64,000 nucleotides of DNA from Bacillota bacterium (GCA_023415835.1 JAEZJK010000015.1:1-64000); one strand, 5' to 3'. Shown: positions 34,501 through 42,608, counted from the stretch's first letter. Translations and numbers: made by a program. The notes: generated by a model not told the origin, from the letters alone.

Positions 34501-34555
34501 ACAAAGTGCCAGCTACACGAATGACCACCCCCGCAGGGCTAGTGGTGACGGGTAA
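31508..34555 (+). CDS. Phage primase-helicase
   Basis: The 1015-aa product has a CHC2-type zinc finger (CPFC at 38-41, CFKC at 58-61), a linker, a TOPRIM-like region (VVLAEAEFKA near 292, VVVIFDNE near 341) and a C-terminal ATPase with Walker A GKRESGKST (about 675) and ISEYY/SSLGCWYDEYRNEP. This is a bifunctional primase and replicative-helicase layout. Start GTG 31508 or ATG 31523. A GGTGGTCA-repeat array directly follows the stop and may be its origin. Confidence 0.85.
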   Translation: MSGASMDLNEILERLDKEAFLNHMGFQKNKKGRWYVNCPFCQGNEKLSINSQKGLWKCFKCFEKGNLISLYAKLNNCSNGDAVKAIKEFAGIKDDYKPNKNTRKLHAVPPKVNTDIPESNPESRSDQTGGDDIPPWEDQPENQQIDPNLLESKNVESESSGKEAARPRDIYIELVKLAHLTEAHRNELRTKRGFTDALIDQLAFRSGGQYLEEIIEKLREQFSDQDIKDAGIFNQVNGQLVYSDQLLSDKVLIPYLDERGEIYYLKPHKFGLKDVPLEACCRYFLKDHPEEVVLAEAEFKAIALYQWGIPAYGIPGISSFGKNHFERLVSDLKEFGVKRVVVIFDNEIKDNPLFPNFKEKPADRFDTDYWCYRMAQELAREGFATRCGRLPDEWRVNGKIDFDGALAAGKTKSDIQRVIAAAITPKEYLDLIPEEGKIIVLKKYDRVFSQNPIEREFNKYVAVRNKGRENEYRETLSNFVINIKTSYFTPEGIIRSIEFVNKFKEVSPPFLLTASEMAGLTEMKKFCLSKGNYIFTGKGSDLSDIWDLEFSRNIGDVVYMPESIGYIKEHDVWLFATMAIQRGKVYAPDSDGVMWIKNKGFKPQSIKQNQFGQESEDAIPDLSTKPIDILEVAKKIKHTVGGYEAYAALGWVIATIFSNDIFEQYKCMPILFPHGKRESGKSTFARWIISCFGVEVDGYGISESSQNSIMKGLAYYSSLGCWYDEYRNEPRVTQKDGYFRSAYNRQSSGKGTVTFQTKSYPVNAALMLSGEELPKDNGLFTRLIPLQLSSYKRDRTYFNWIQKNFKNFSYISYYLITNYETLKPKILETIAALKTELLKTDISDRAAENWAIVAGSFYATIDPDINFIRWVGTVCQDLKQTGENEHMLNQFLEDILSMVSDHDLNTTHIYQEKVDGVLYYNLWFNDIYAKWAQRFRSRTGREPFDEGSIRKYLCDEPYYVKSPAKINFSDIRKRGVRILANKAPESITEAWEIIESRLQSASYTNDHPRRASGDG

Positions 34556-34958
34556 ATGATTCGATTTTGACCACCCCTGACCACCCTTTGACCACCCCCG
34601 GTGGTCAAGGTTAAAAGCAAGATTGACGCTGATTTGCAAAAACCGTGACCACCCCCTGACGATTTTGAGCAAAAAGTTTTTTGTGAGAATTTGGGTGACA
34701 CGGAAATGAAAAAACGTGTTACAAAATTTCAATATAAGAATATCAAAAAAACTTTCTGTGTTTTTTGGGGAAGGGGTGGTCAAAACGTAAAAATGAGCCC
34801 TTCAAACCCTTGTGGCTGTAGTGATAATTTTATGACCGGGGGGGTGGTCATACCCCGGTCAAATGGCGGTAAATCGTTGGTAGGGGGGTGGTCATTCATG
34901 TTTGACGGTGTTTTCAGGGATTTAATGGTAGATAAAAGTAGTACTGACGGGGTGGTCA
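34522..34958. repeat. Ten GGGTGGTCA repeats around an AT-rich core, putative replication origin
   Basis: TGACCACCC occurs at about 34522, 34569, 34578, 34589 and 34646 (minus orientation); GGTGGTCA at 34600, 34775, 34843, 34887 and 34951 (plus). Left copies face right, right copies face left, and the middle 34655-34770 is AT-rich. The array lies straight after the primase-helicase. The copies fall in different frames of the reading frames here, so the repetition is at DNA level. Confidence 0.7.
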
Positions 34959-35302
34959 AGGATGTTAGTGTAGTGCAAATGCAAGAGGGACAAGAAACAA
35001 AGCATAATATAAACTCCCTCGACCCGCGCCCAGGCTTGTCCCAAGACTCGCTTCTTTGGCAACAACTCTTATCAGCCGCGCAGGACATCGATTATCGGTT
35101 ATTTGGAGCCTTGCTCTGTATGCGGCGAACTGGAGTAAAATTGGCCCGGAATCCGTCCGGTAGTTTGCGACTCATTCCGCATATCGACCCCACCGGGGCA
35201 ACCGGATGGACAAGTCAGGCTGAGTATGACAGTCAAAAAGGCGAAATTTTAGATCAGGTGAAGGGGCCGTTGATTGAGTTACTTGGGAAGATGGCGGCGT
35301 AA
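34898..35302 (+). CDS. Phage protein of unknown function (134 aa)
   Basis: The frame is open from 34691, but the conserved-looking part is DSLLWQQLLSAAQDIDYRLF, GALLCMRRTGVKLARNPSGS and LRLIPHIDPTGATGWTSQAE. ATG 34898 has a GGGGGTGG run 6 nt upstream; ATG 34979 is another option. Upstream codons coincide with the repeat array and are probably not translated. It resembles small proteins beside phage replication genes. Function unknown. Confidence 0.55.
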   Translation: MFDGVFRDLMVDKSSTDGVVKDVSVVQMQEGQETKHNINSLDPRPGLSQDSLLWQQLLSAAQDIDYRLFGALLCMRRTGVKLARNPSGSLRLIPHIDPTGATGWTSQAEYDSQKGEILDQVKGPLIELLGKMAA

Positions 35303-35333
35303 CGTTAAAAATAAAAAAAGGGTGGTTGTTTGA

Positions 35334-35648
35334 ATGGGGTGGGATGAAGGTTATCGAATCATGGAAGCCCAAGTAGTTGCTCTTTACGATAAAGGCGTTT
35401 TAACCAAAAAGGTGTTAAGCGCTTTGATGGAACCGTTTAAAGATAGCGACATAGACCATGGAGGGTGTCGCGATTTAAAATCAAAAGATGGAAAAACGGC
35501 GGATGAAATTATCATTTCTACTATGGAACCGGAAAAATATCAACAAGCCATCGATGGTTTCATTCCCGATGAAAAAAACGATGGATATAATGAAAAACTA
35601 GATGATTTATGGTATGAAATAACGCAAAAAGAATGGGGTTTTTGGTAA
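35334..35648 (+). CDS. Phage protein of unknown function (104 aa)
   Basis: ATG at 35334 follows AAAGGGTGG. The product starts MGWDEGYRIMEAQVVALYDK and contains an acidic helical C-terminus ending WYEITQKEWGFW. Similar small proteins occur near phage replication genes. No function known. Confidence 0.65.
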   Translation: MGWDEGYRIMEAQVVALYDKGVLTKKVLSALMEPFKDSDIDHGGCRDLKSKDGKTADEIIISTMEPEKYQQAIDGFIPDEKNDGYNEKLDDLWYEITQKEWGFW

Positions 35649-35688
35649 GGAAATCAGCGTAATGCCTGTAATGTTAACGAGGTGCATC

Positions 35689-36510
35689 ATGGCTAGTTCT
35701 ACAGTTTTAAAATACCCCGGCTCGAAGGGGAGAATTGCCGAGTGGATTATAAGCTTTTTCCCTAGACATATCGGATACTTAGAACCTTATTTCGGATCAG
35801 GGCGTGTATTCTTTGCTAAACCAAGAAGCCGGATTGAAACTATTAACGATATTGATGGTAGCGTAATCAATCTTTTTAAGGTAATTCGAAACTATCCTGA
35901 TGAGTTGGCCAGATTGATTTATTTTACTCCTTGGTCTCGGCTGGAGTATAAGGATAGCTACCAAGATAACGAAAACGACAACGATATTGAACGTGCCCGG
36001 AAATTTTTGATTAGATCATGGATGGCAATAGGGTTTAAATCGAGTGATGTTACTGGATGGCGTAATAATGTCAAGGACCTTAACGGCAATATATCACAAT
36101 GGGCGTATGGGTTGCCCAGTAATATCTTGATGATTGCAAATAGGCTCAGGTCGGACGGTAAAAACATTGTTCAAATTGACAATTCTCCAGCCATAGATGT
36201 GATTCAACGGCATTGCATGGAAACAGTCCTAATATATGCAGATCCACCATATCCGTTATCTACTCGCTCTGGCCGTATTTATAAGCATGAAATGACAGAT
36301 GAGGAACATGTTGAACTGATTGAAACCTTAGACAACCATCCCGGACCTGCATTGTTATCGGGATACAGCTGCGAACTGTATGATAGTAGGCTGAAACACT
36401 GGCAAAGAGAAACTAAGATAACTTCAGCTGAGGGGGGGCGGTCCCGCGAAGAGGTATTATGGATAAACCCAGTGGCGTCTAAGCAAATAACTAGTTATAA
36501 ATTATTTTAA
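35689..36510 (+). CDS. dam: DNA adenine methylase (D12 class, Dam-like)
   Basis: ATG 35689 (MASSTVLKYPGSKGRIAEWI) gives the normal family start; GAGGTG is 4 nt upstream. The 273-aa product has YPGSKG (SAM site, residues about 8-13), YLEPYFGSGRVFF, NDIDGSVINLFKVIRN and the catalytic ADPPYP near residue 185. D12-class enzymes methylate adenine, often at GATC. It is the third adenine methyltransferase in the prophage. Confidence 0.9.
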   Translation: MASSTVLKYPGSKGRIAEWIISFFPRHIGYLEPYFGSGRVFFAKPRSRIETINDIDGSVINLFKVIRNYPDELARLIYFTPWSRLEYKDSYQDNENDNDIERARKFLIRSWMAIGFKSSDVTGWRNNVKDLNGNISQWAYGLPSNILMIANRLRSDGKNIVQIDNSPAIDVIQRHCMETVLIYADPPYPLSTRSGRIYKHEMTDEEHVELIETLDNHPGPALLSGYSCELYDSRLKHWQRETKITSAEGGRSREEVLWINPVASKQITSYKLF

Positions 36511-36529
36511 ATAAAAAGGAGTGAAACCT

Positions 36530-36799
36530 ATGATTACAACTCAAAACGAAAAAGCATTTGCCAAGGACTTAAAGGAACTCATGAAAAAGCACGGAGTCAG
36601 TATTGAGGAAGATAAGAAAGAGAATTATGAAGAATGGAGAGATGTTTTAGATGATGGCCTCAATCAAATAACCGGGACTGAAACAAATTATCGCTTCTCT
36701 GGGCCTAGTATCGACATTGCCATTGCCGATTTTGAAATTTATCGTCGAATCAGCCGAAATGAAAGCAATAAAGTTAGCAGTGATAAGACGGCGGCTTAA
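36530..36799 (+). CDS. Small phage protein (89 aa)
   Basis: ATG 36530 is spaced from AAAAGGAG better than the GTG at 36521. The product is charged and helical (KAFAKDLKELMKKHGVSIEE, then RFSGPSIDIAIADFEIYRRI). Located directly before dnaN. Function unknown. Confidence 0.6.
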   Translation: MITTQNEKAFAKDLKELMKKHGVSIEEDKKENYEEWRDVLDDGLNQITGTETNYRFSGPSIDIAIADFEIYRRISRNESNKVSSDKTAA

Positions 36800-36855
36800 A
36801 TAACGTAACAGTTTAAATAACCAACCAATTAACCAATAAGAAGTGAGGTGTAGCC

Positions 36856-38055
36856 ATGAAAATCTCATGTAACCAGCAAAACCTTTCCAAAACATTATCG
36901 ATCGTGTCGCGTGCTCTTGGTAGCCGCCAACTACCTATCCTAGAGAACATCTTGATTACCGCCGACCCTGTCGCCAAGACTATAACTTGTGTGGCAACTA
37001 ACTTGGAAATTGCGATCAAAATGACAATGGCGGCAGAGATAACATCAACTCCGGAGGCTGTATCAAAACAAGTCTTATTACCCGGTAAGCAATTGAATGA
37101 TATCGTTCATTCATTCTCATCCGGTCGGGTAGCTCAGGTAGAAATCAATACAACCGAATCCGGCGCCTCAATCAAATGTGGGAAATCAACTTTTAAATTG
37201 CCGGTTGCCCCAGTGGCTGAATTCCCGGAGGTTAAAGAACCTTCAGGAGATAGTTTTACTGTCCCGATTCAACCTTTTTTAACTGCGGTCAAGCAAACAA
37301 TATACGCGACTGATCCTAAGGACAACCGGCAGTTTGCGCAATGCATATTGTTTGATATCGAAGATACTGTAGCAACAGGTGGAGTGAAACAATTAGCTTT
37401 GGTCGGCACTGACACAAGCCGATTAGTTATCAAAAAGCTTTCAATTGAGAACGGCTTCAATGCTCAAATTATGATCCCGGCAAATTTGCTCCGGAAAATG
37501 GTTGATGTTGTAGCCGGGACTAAGATTAAGTTTTATATCTCGAACAATCAGTTATTTGCAATATTAGATAATGCGGGAAGCAGCTTCTTAGATTCCCAGT
37601 CGTATATTTCTGTCAGGCTGATGAATTGTCAATACCCACGATATCAACAAGTTATCCCTAAAGACCTTGCTGGCCAAATGATTATTAATCGGGCGGAGTT
37701 TATTCGAGTCTTGGAACGGGCAGAGTTAATAGATCAAAAAATAAAGGTTGAGATGGTTTGGGATAATTTAAACGGCAGTAATGCTGCGTTAAGTATATCC
37801 TGCATCGCAGACGACAAAACCAGCCAATTTCAAGAAGGAGTCGAGATAAACAAACATTCCGGCGAACCTCAATTCTTAAACGGTTTTAACGCCAAGTTTT
37901 TACTGGATTTTCTTAAATCGATCACATCCGATACAGTGGAATTGAATTACATGGGGGTTGAAAAGCCTATTTTAATGCATGGCGACGGGGATGAATCGCT
38001 TCGGTATATTGTTATGCCGATACGGTTACCGGAAACGCAGAACGCAGCAGCTTGA
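36856..38055 (+). CDS. dnaN: DNA polymerase III beta-clamp homologue (DnaN)
   Basis: The 399-aa product has the three-domain sliding-clamp pattern: MKISCNQQNLSKTLSIVSRA, LPILENILITAD, and the C-terminal segment ending ILMHGDGDESLRYIVMPIRL, the family's conserved P-M-R end. It is slightly longer than typical DnaN (about 365-380 aa). The clamp holds replicative polymerase on DNA. No polymerase gene is seen in the window, so the phage may recruit host polymerase III. The next gene ends with a clamp-binding peptide. Confidence 0.9.
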   Translation: MKISCNQQNLSKTLSIVSRALGSRQLPILENILITADPVAKTITCVATNLEIAIKMTMAAEITSTPEAVSKQVLLPGKQLNDIVHSFSSGRVAQVEINTTESGASIKCGKSTFKLPVAPVAEFPEVKEPSGDSFTVPIQPFLTAVKQTIYATDPKDNRQFAQCILFDIEDTVATGGVKQLALVGTDTSRLVIKKLSIENGFNAQIMIPANLLRKMVDVVAGTKIKFYISNNQLFAILDNAGSSFLDSQSYISVRLMNCQYPRYQQVIPKDLAGQMIINRAEFIRVLERAELIDQKIKVEMVWDNLNGSNAALSISCIADDKTSQFQEGVEINKHSGEPQFLNGFNAKFLLDFLKSITSDTVELNYMGVEKPILMHGDGDESLRYIVMPIRLPETQNAAA

Positions 38056-38086
38056 AGGAATAAGAAAGAAAAGAGGTTGCTAAGGC

Positions 38087-38428
38087 ATGGCAAACAGCTT
38101 AAACAATCGAATCCCGAACTGCCGGATTCGTTATGCTGAATCCGCAATATTCTTCGACTTTCAACCGGGTTGTGTCAATTTTGATTATTGGCTTGCTAAA
38201 AAAGTACAGGCTGAGCGATGGAAACAGACTGGCGAAGGTATACGGATAGGTTGCGAAGTCACGGAAGAAGAAGCAAAATACATCGAAAACATTGCGACTT
38301 GTCAGTGGGGCCCCGGAGGGATCGAGGTTATTGGAAAACCGGTTGAGGCCCAAACCAAACAGCCAATTAAGCCAATAGAAGTCTCAAAGACAAATGTTAC
38401 AGAAGCTGTGCAAATAAGTTTATTTTAA
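38087..38428 (+). CDS. Protein with C-terminal clamp-binding motif QISLF (113 aa)
   Basis: The product ends in QISLF, which matches the bacterial beta-clamp-binding consensus QL(S/D)LF, at the very C-terminus where such peptides usually lie. The rest contains EGIRIGCEVTEEEAKYIENI and CQWGPGGIEVIG, without a recognised family. It starts at ATG 38087, 31 bp after dnaN. It probably binds the phage or host clamp; what it does there is unknown. Confidence 0.65.
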   Translation: MANSLNNRIPNCRIRYAESAIFFDFQPGCVNFDYWLAKKVQAERWKQTGEGIRIGCEVTEEEAKYIENIATCQWGPGGIEVIGKPVEAQTKQPIKPIEVSKTNVTEAVQISLF

Positions 38429-38441
38429 GGAGGCATTAATC

Positions 38442-38738
38442 ATGGGAAATTCTAATTCCCCAATCATTTCAATGAGACGGCTTGACGATTCAGGTCAAAA
38501 CTACATACCGCTCCGGCTCCTGTGTGGCAAAGAAATCAATCAACATTACCTACCGGGAAAAGTAGTACAGTGCTGCCGGACCGAATGCCGGGATAAGAGC
38601 AATGAGGCAATTGAGGAGTGTTACAAGCGGCATAAGCAGCAATTGGTTGCCGAGAAAAGTGGAAAGGCTGAGGGGGTTGTAGGGAATAAGAAAGGCAGGA
38701 AAAGGAAGGTAGTAGAGAAAGAGAAAGGGGCGGCGTAA
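38442..38738 (+). CDS. Basic protein with cysteine-rich centre (98 aa)
   Basis: ATG 38442 follows AAGGAGG. The product has a short N-terminal domain with CGKE, CCRTECRDKS and EECYKR, which may bind metal, and a lysine-rich C-terminus (KKGRKRKVVEKEKGAA) likely to bind nucleic acid. Function unknown. Confidence 0.6.
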   Translation: MGNSNSPIISMRRLDDSGQNYIPLRLLCGKEINQHYLPGKVVQCCRTECRDKSNEAIEECYKRHKQQLVAEKSGKAEGVVGNKKGRKRKVVEKEKGAA

Positions 38739-38769
38739 AACTAACTTAGGATAGGGGTTGAGCTAAGAT

Positions 38770-40497
38770 ATGTACAGCATATTAAATGAACTAATAATTG
38801 ATAACTTCGCCGGCGGCGGTGGAGCCAGTACCGGAATCGAAGCGGCTATAGGTCGCCATGTTGATGTAGCGATCAATCATGATCCGGCGGCTATTGCAAT
38901 GCACAAAGTTAATCATCCTCATACGAAACACTATTGTGAATCTGTTTGGGAAGTCGATCCCAGGGAAGTCGCTAACGGTCGCCCGGTTGGATTGGCTTGG
39001 TTTAGTCCGGATTGCAAACACTTCAGTAAGGCCAAGGGAGGCAAGCCCGTTGAAAAAAATATCCGGGGTCTTGCATGGGTCGCCGTTCGATGGGCTGCAA
39101 CAGTCAAACCCCGGGTGATCATCCTTGAAAATGTCGAAGAGTTTAAAACTTGGGGACCGCTCCTTGAGGGTAGCAAGCCGGATCCGAAACAAAAAGGGCG
39201 AACTTTCAATAGTTTCGTTAATGCTCTGAAACGACACGGTTATAAAGTTGATTGGCGGGAACTCCGGGCTTGTGATTATGGCGCCTCAACCATCCGGAAA
39301 AGGTTCTTTTTAATCGCCCGGTGTGATGGCCGACCCATAGTCTGGCCGAAACCTACCAACGGAGATCCGAGTCGGTTGGATGTAATAGGTGGTAAATTGA
39401 AACCCTGGAGGACTGCTGCGGAGATTATTGATTGGTCTATTCCATGCCCGTCTATCTTTGAGCGGGAAAGGTCATTGGCTGAAAATACATTAAAGCGAAT
39501 CGCCAAGGGGATACAAAAGTTTGTGATAGATAATCCCCAGCCGTTTATCATTAATTATAAGTTTGATAATGAACCCGAGGATATAAATCGACCATTAAGC
39601 ACAATTACAGCAGTAAATGGTCATTACGTTGTTGAACCGTTTGTCGTTAAAGTAAATCATCAGGGAGGGGACTTCCGGGGACAGGCTATAGATGAACCCA
39701 TGCAGACGGTAACCGCAAAGAATGGTTGGGGAATTGTGACTCCTACAATTATGGTTAATAATAGCGGACATTCAGGGAGTAAGGTTGATTTTCCGCTCAT
39801 GACTGTAACAACAGGCAATCATCATGCTTTAGTTGCTCCTGTTATTGCTAGAGAATTTGGGGAAAGTATTGGCCATAAAGCAGATGACCCGCTCGGAACA
39901 ATCACGGCCGGAGGTGGAGGTCATTCAAAATTAGTCGCAATGTTTATTTCAAAGTATTATGCGGGAAATTACAATGGGGCTGGCGCCGATTTAACAGACC
40001 CAACGCCCACTATAACTTCAAAAGATCATAATGCGCTAATTACAAGTCATTTAATTAAACTTCGCGGGACTAATATTGGTTCCCCCACTACTGAACCAGT
40101 CCATACCATAACGGCTGGCGGGTTACATATCGGAGAAGTCCGGGCGTTCTTACTAAAATATTATGGCGCTTCAGATAATGGACAATCAATGAATGAGCCT
40201 TTGCATACGGTCACTACTAAAGATAAATTCGGATTGGTAACCGTTGAGGGCCAAGACTACCAGATCGTAGATATTGGCATGAGGATGTTGGAACCGCATG
40301 AGTTGTTTGCAGCTCAGGGATTTCCAAAAAGCTATATTATTGACCGTGATTGTGACGGTAAACGATATTCCAAAGCGGCCCAGGTTGCCCGGTGTGGGAA
40401 TGCGGTACCGCCTCCGTTGGCTGAATATCTTGTGAGGGCTAATTTGCCGGAAATGTGTATAAAAGATGAAATGCAACAGGAAAACATCGGGGCTTAA
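38770..40497 (+). CDS. dcm: DNA cytosine-5 methyltransferase with repeated target-recognition region
   Basis: The 575-aa product has NFAGGGGAS (motif I, 12-20), SPDCKHFS (79-86, catalytic C82; the usual PPCQ is altered to PDCK), ENV (120-122) and a C-terminal RCGNAV. Between residues about 265 and 490, six segments of the form PLxTITxxxxHxLV are repeated, replacing an ordinary target-recognition domain. This phage-type architecture makes the target sequence hard to predict. It probably protects phage DNA from restriction. Confidence 0.9.
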   Translation: MYSILNELIIDNFAGGGGASTGIEAAIGRHVDVAINHDPAAIAMHKVNHPHTKHYCESVWEVDPREVANGRPVGLAWFSPDCKHFSKAKGGKPVEKNIRGLAWVAVRWAATVKPRVIILENVEEFKTWGPLLEGSKPDPKQKGRTFNSFVNALKRHGYKVDWRELRACDYGASTIRKRFFLIARCDGRPIVWPKPTNGDPSRLDVIGGKLKPWRTAAEIIDWSIPCPSIFERERSLAENTLKRIAKGIQKFVIDNPQPFIINYKFDNEPEDINRPLSTITAVNGHYVVEPFVVKVNHQGGDFRGQAIDEPMQTVTAKNGWGIVTPTIMVNNSGHSGSKVDFPLMTVTTGNHHALVAPVIAREFGESIGHKADDPLGTITAGGGGHSKLVAMFISKYYAGNYNGAGADLTDPTPTITSKDHNALITSHLIKLRGTNIGSPTTEPVHTITAGGLHIGEVRAFLLKYYGASDNGQSMNEPLHTVTTKDKFGLVTVEGQDYQIVDIGMRMLEPHELFAAQGFPKSYIIDRDCDGKRYSKAAQVARCGNAVPPPLAEYLVRANLPEMCIKDEMQQENIGA

Positions 40498-40609
40498 AGT
40501 TAAAGGAGTAACCCTCCCCTATCGCCCCACCCGTCACGCTCGTCGTGGTTATTTATTTTTATAATACTTAGTAATAACATTTAAATAAAACAAAGGAGTT
40601 GATCTACAA
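40498..40609. other. Intergenic spacer upstream of the resolvase gene
   Basis: Short spacer with an AT-rich stretch (TTATTTTTATAATACTTAG) that may hold a promoter, although no clear -35 is seen. It ends in AAAGGAG. Confidence 0.35.
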
Positions 40610-41263
40610 ATGTATTTCGCAGGAATCGACCCGTCCCTATCTTCTACGGCAGTTGTAATAATCGACGAATCTGGCGCGTTAGTTAATTCTAAAGTAATCC
40701 TTACAAAAGAGATAGGCAAAGAGACTGGCCCCGCCCGCTTGGCAATAATTAGGGATAAAGTGAAAGGCGAATTACTTGATGCTAGATACCAGCTTTCGGG
40801 GTCTCTTAAACATCAAGGACCCCATCACGAACTCACAGTCGCCATCGAGCATTATGCAATGGGCTGTAAATTTAACCGAGAGGCTCTCGGCGAACTCGGC
40901 GGCGTGCTCCGAGTAATGCTTTTTGAAAAATGTTTCCCGTATATCGAAGTCCCGCCGCTTCGCTTAAAGCAATACGCGACCGGCAAATCATCCGCTGAGA
41001 AGGACCACATTCTCATGGCCGTCTATAAGAAGTGGGGCATAGAGTTCCAGAAAAACGATGAAGCTGACGCTTTCATCCTGGCCCAGATTGCCCGAGTGAT
41101 AACTTTAGTCCAGAGAGGGTTGGTAGACCCGGAAAAAGACTTAAAGTTAACTGTTTACGAAAGAGAAGTCATTCAAAACATCTTGAAACCAGCGAAGAAG
41201 TCAAAAGGTTCAAAAGGGGACAAAGAGGCGAAGGGTAAGAAAAGTAAGGAGGCTGCAGCTTAG
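40610..41263 (+). CDS. RuvC-like Holliday-junction resolvase
   Basis: The 217-aa product starts MYFAGIDPSLSSTAVVI, with the first catalytic D in GIDPS, an E in VAIEHYA, and a C-terminal KKNDEADAFILAQIA-type segment carrying the last acidic residues of an RNase H-like fold. It resembles phage crossover-junction endonucleases that resolve branched DNA before packaging. The C-terminal 40 residues are lysine-rich. Confidence 0.82.
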   Translation: MYFAGIDPSLSSTAVVIIDESGALVNSKVILTKEIGKETGPARLAIIRDKVKGELLDARYQLSGSLKHQGPHHELTVAIEHYAMGCKFNREALGELGGVLRVMLFEKCFPYIEVPPLRLKQYATGKSSAEKDHILMAVYKKWGIEFQKNDEADAFILAQIARVITLVQRGLVDPEKDLKLTVYEREVIQNILKPAKKSKGSKGDKEAKGKKSKEAAA

Positions 41264-41293
41264 AACTAATTTAATTCAATCGGAGGTAATATC

Positions 41294-41500
41294 ATGGATA
41301 GTATTATAATCAACTATACTGCAATATTTCTCCTTGGAATCATAACCGGAGTGCTCATAATCATCCTTCCGGTAACAGGTAAACTATCGAAGGTTGAAGC
41401 CCAGAACACCCGGTTAAAAAGAGAGATTAATCAGCTTAAATCGGAACCAATAGAGCAAATAAAGCCAGTTGAGATAGATGGGTTGATGGAGGTAGCTTAA
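41294..41500 (+). CDS. Single-pass membrane protein with coiled coil (68 aa)
   Basis: ATG 41294 follows GGAGG. Residues 6-28 (INYTAIFLLGIITGVLIIIL) form a transmembrane helix; residues 33-52 form a short coiled coil (KVEAQNTRLKREINQLKSEP). Function unknown; the layout resembles small phage membrane proteins. Confidence 0.6.
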   Translation: MDSIIINYTAIFLLGIITGVLIIILPVTGKLSKVEAQNTRLKREINQLKSEPIEQIKPVEIDGLMEVA

Positions 41501-41501
41501 A

Positions 41502-41723
41502 ATGGCGCATCTCTCGCAGGAACAAATTCAACAATTATTTGTGCTGGTCGATGAATACATATCGATCCAATCAACCCAGGCCGTTAAATCAACTAGTGAA
41601 AGAGAAGCACTATTGGCCATGTGGGGTGAAGGAGTCGAAAAGGTTTTCCCTCATAAAACCAGTGTAATGAAGGTTAGCCTACAGGAGATAGCAGAGAAGA
41701 AGTTGAGAGATAAGAGTGCTTAA
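41502..41723 (+). CDS. Phage protein of unknown function (73 aa)
   Basis: ATG 41502 lies two bases after the preceding stop. Helical product (EQIQQLFVLVDEYISIQSTQ to VSLQEIAEKKLRDKSA). No family recognised. Confidence 0.6.
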   Translation: MAHLSQEQIQQLFVLVDEYISIQSTQAVKSTSEREALLAMWGEGVEKVFPHKTSVMKVSLQEIAEKKLRDKSA

Positions 41724-41778
41724 ATGTAAATGTTAACAAATTTTAGTATTTAGTCGATATAATTGGGGAGGGGTTTCC

Positions 41779-41946
41779 TTGGCAAACAACGAAAAGAAAG
41801 TTATTCCGATTAGTTTAAGTATTGAAGAAACATTACAACGAGTTCGGAAAGGGCTTGAGCAGATTAAGTATGGCGAGATAGTTATCAAGGTTGAGAATGG
41901 GAAACCCATTTGGGTTGATAAGCATGAAAGGGAGAGGGTGGGGTAG
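41779..41946 (+). CDS. YezD-like small protein (DUF2292, 55 aa)
   Basis: TTG at 41779 follows GGGGAGGGG. The product (RVRKGLEQIKYGEIVIKVEN then GKPIWVDKHERERV) matches the small YezD/DUF2292 pattern I..L..I.YG.i.i.v..G..v.i...E..R. Function unknown. Confidence 0.65.
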   Translation: MANNEKKVIPISLSIEETLQRVRKGLEQIKYGEIVIKVENGKPIWVDKHERERVG

Positions 41947-41947
41947 G

Positions 41948-42571
41948 TTGAGTTTCGTAACAAAGAAAAATATCGAAAATTGGATTAAAGCAGGGATTTC
42001 CTTTTTCATTATTGTTGTTCCAAGTTTATATTTTGGTCTTATTGAAAAAAACGTCCAAATGGGGTTAGCATTAATAGTAGGAGCCATTGCAGCAGCTTTT
42101 ATCAATATTGATAAGTTTTCACGTTTTAAAGGGGGTGGTTTTGAAGCTGAAATGAAAAAAGCTGTTGAAGATATAAATGATATTAAAGAGATTATAAAAC
42201 CACTAATATTTTCTACTAATAACTTATTGATTGCAGATTCTAGATTTGGTGGAATGGATGCTGATACTAAATATGATTTATTAAAGAAACTAGATCAACT
42301 AATTGATTCATTAGAAATTAATGACATAGATATCGAAAAAAGCAGAAGAGCTCTCTATCGAGATTTAGTTAATTGTTATTACAGTGAATTTGTAGGCTCC
42401 ATAAGTACAAATCCATTTATAATTAGACAAGTATTGCATAACTTAACCTTACCGTCGCTAGAAGAGATAACAAATGAGTTTAGAAGAAATAATATGTCGA
42501 TTGATGATATAGATAAAAGGTCAAATAGTTTATTGAATAAATATCTATCCTATAAAAACAAATTGCTTTAA
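41948..42571 (+). CDS. Membrane protein with cytoplasmic helical domain (207 aa)
   Basis: TTG 41948 has GGTGGGGTAGG upstream. The N-terminus has two hydrophobic helices (GISFFIIVVPSLYFGLI and VQMGLALIVGAIAAAFINI), followed by a charged helical domain (KKAVEDINDIKEIIKPLIFS). Base composition is more AT-rich than the neighbours, as expected for a recently acquired cargo gene. Candidate superinfection-exclusion or conversion gene; family not recognised. Confidence 0.6.
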   Translation: MSFVTKKNIENWIKAGISFFIIVVPSLYFGLIEKNVQMGLALIVGAIAAAFINIDKFSRFKGGGFEAEMKKAVEDINDIKEIIKPLIFSTNNLLIADSRFGGMDADTKYDLLKKLDQLIDSLEINDIDIEKSRRALYRDLVNCYYSEFVGSISTNPFIIRQVLHNLTLPSLEEITNEFRRNNMSIDDIDKRSNSLLNKYLSYKNKLL

Positions 42572-42608
42572 ATATAATGTAATTATATAGGCTACGCCAC
42601 AATGCGAT

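Noticed and set aside
34691..34897. Coding use of the repeat region
   Set aside because: The motif appears in different frames and the translated sequence is unlike a protein; the DNA repeat explains it.
38791..39237. Leftward frames over the cytosine methyltransferase
   Set aside because: Shadow of a conserved gene.
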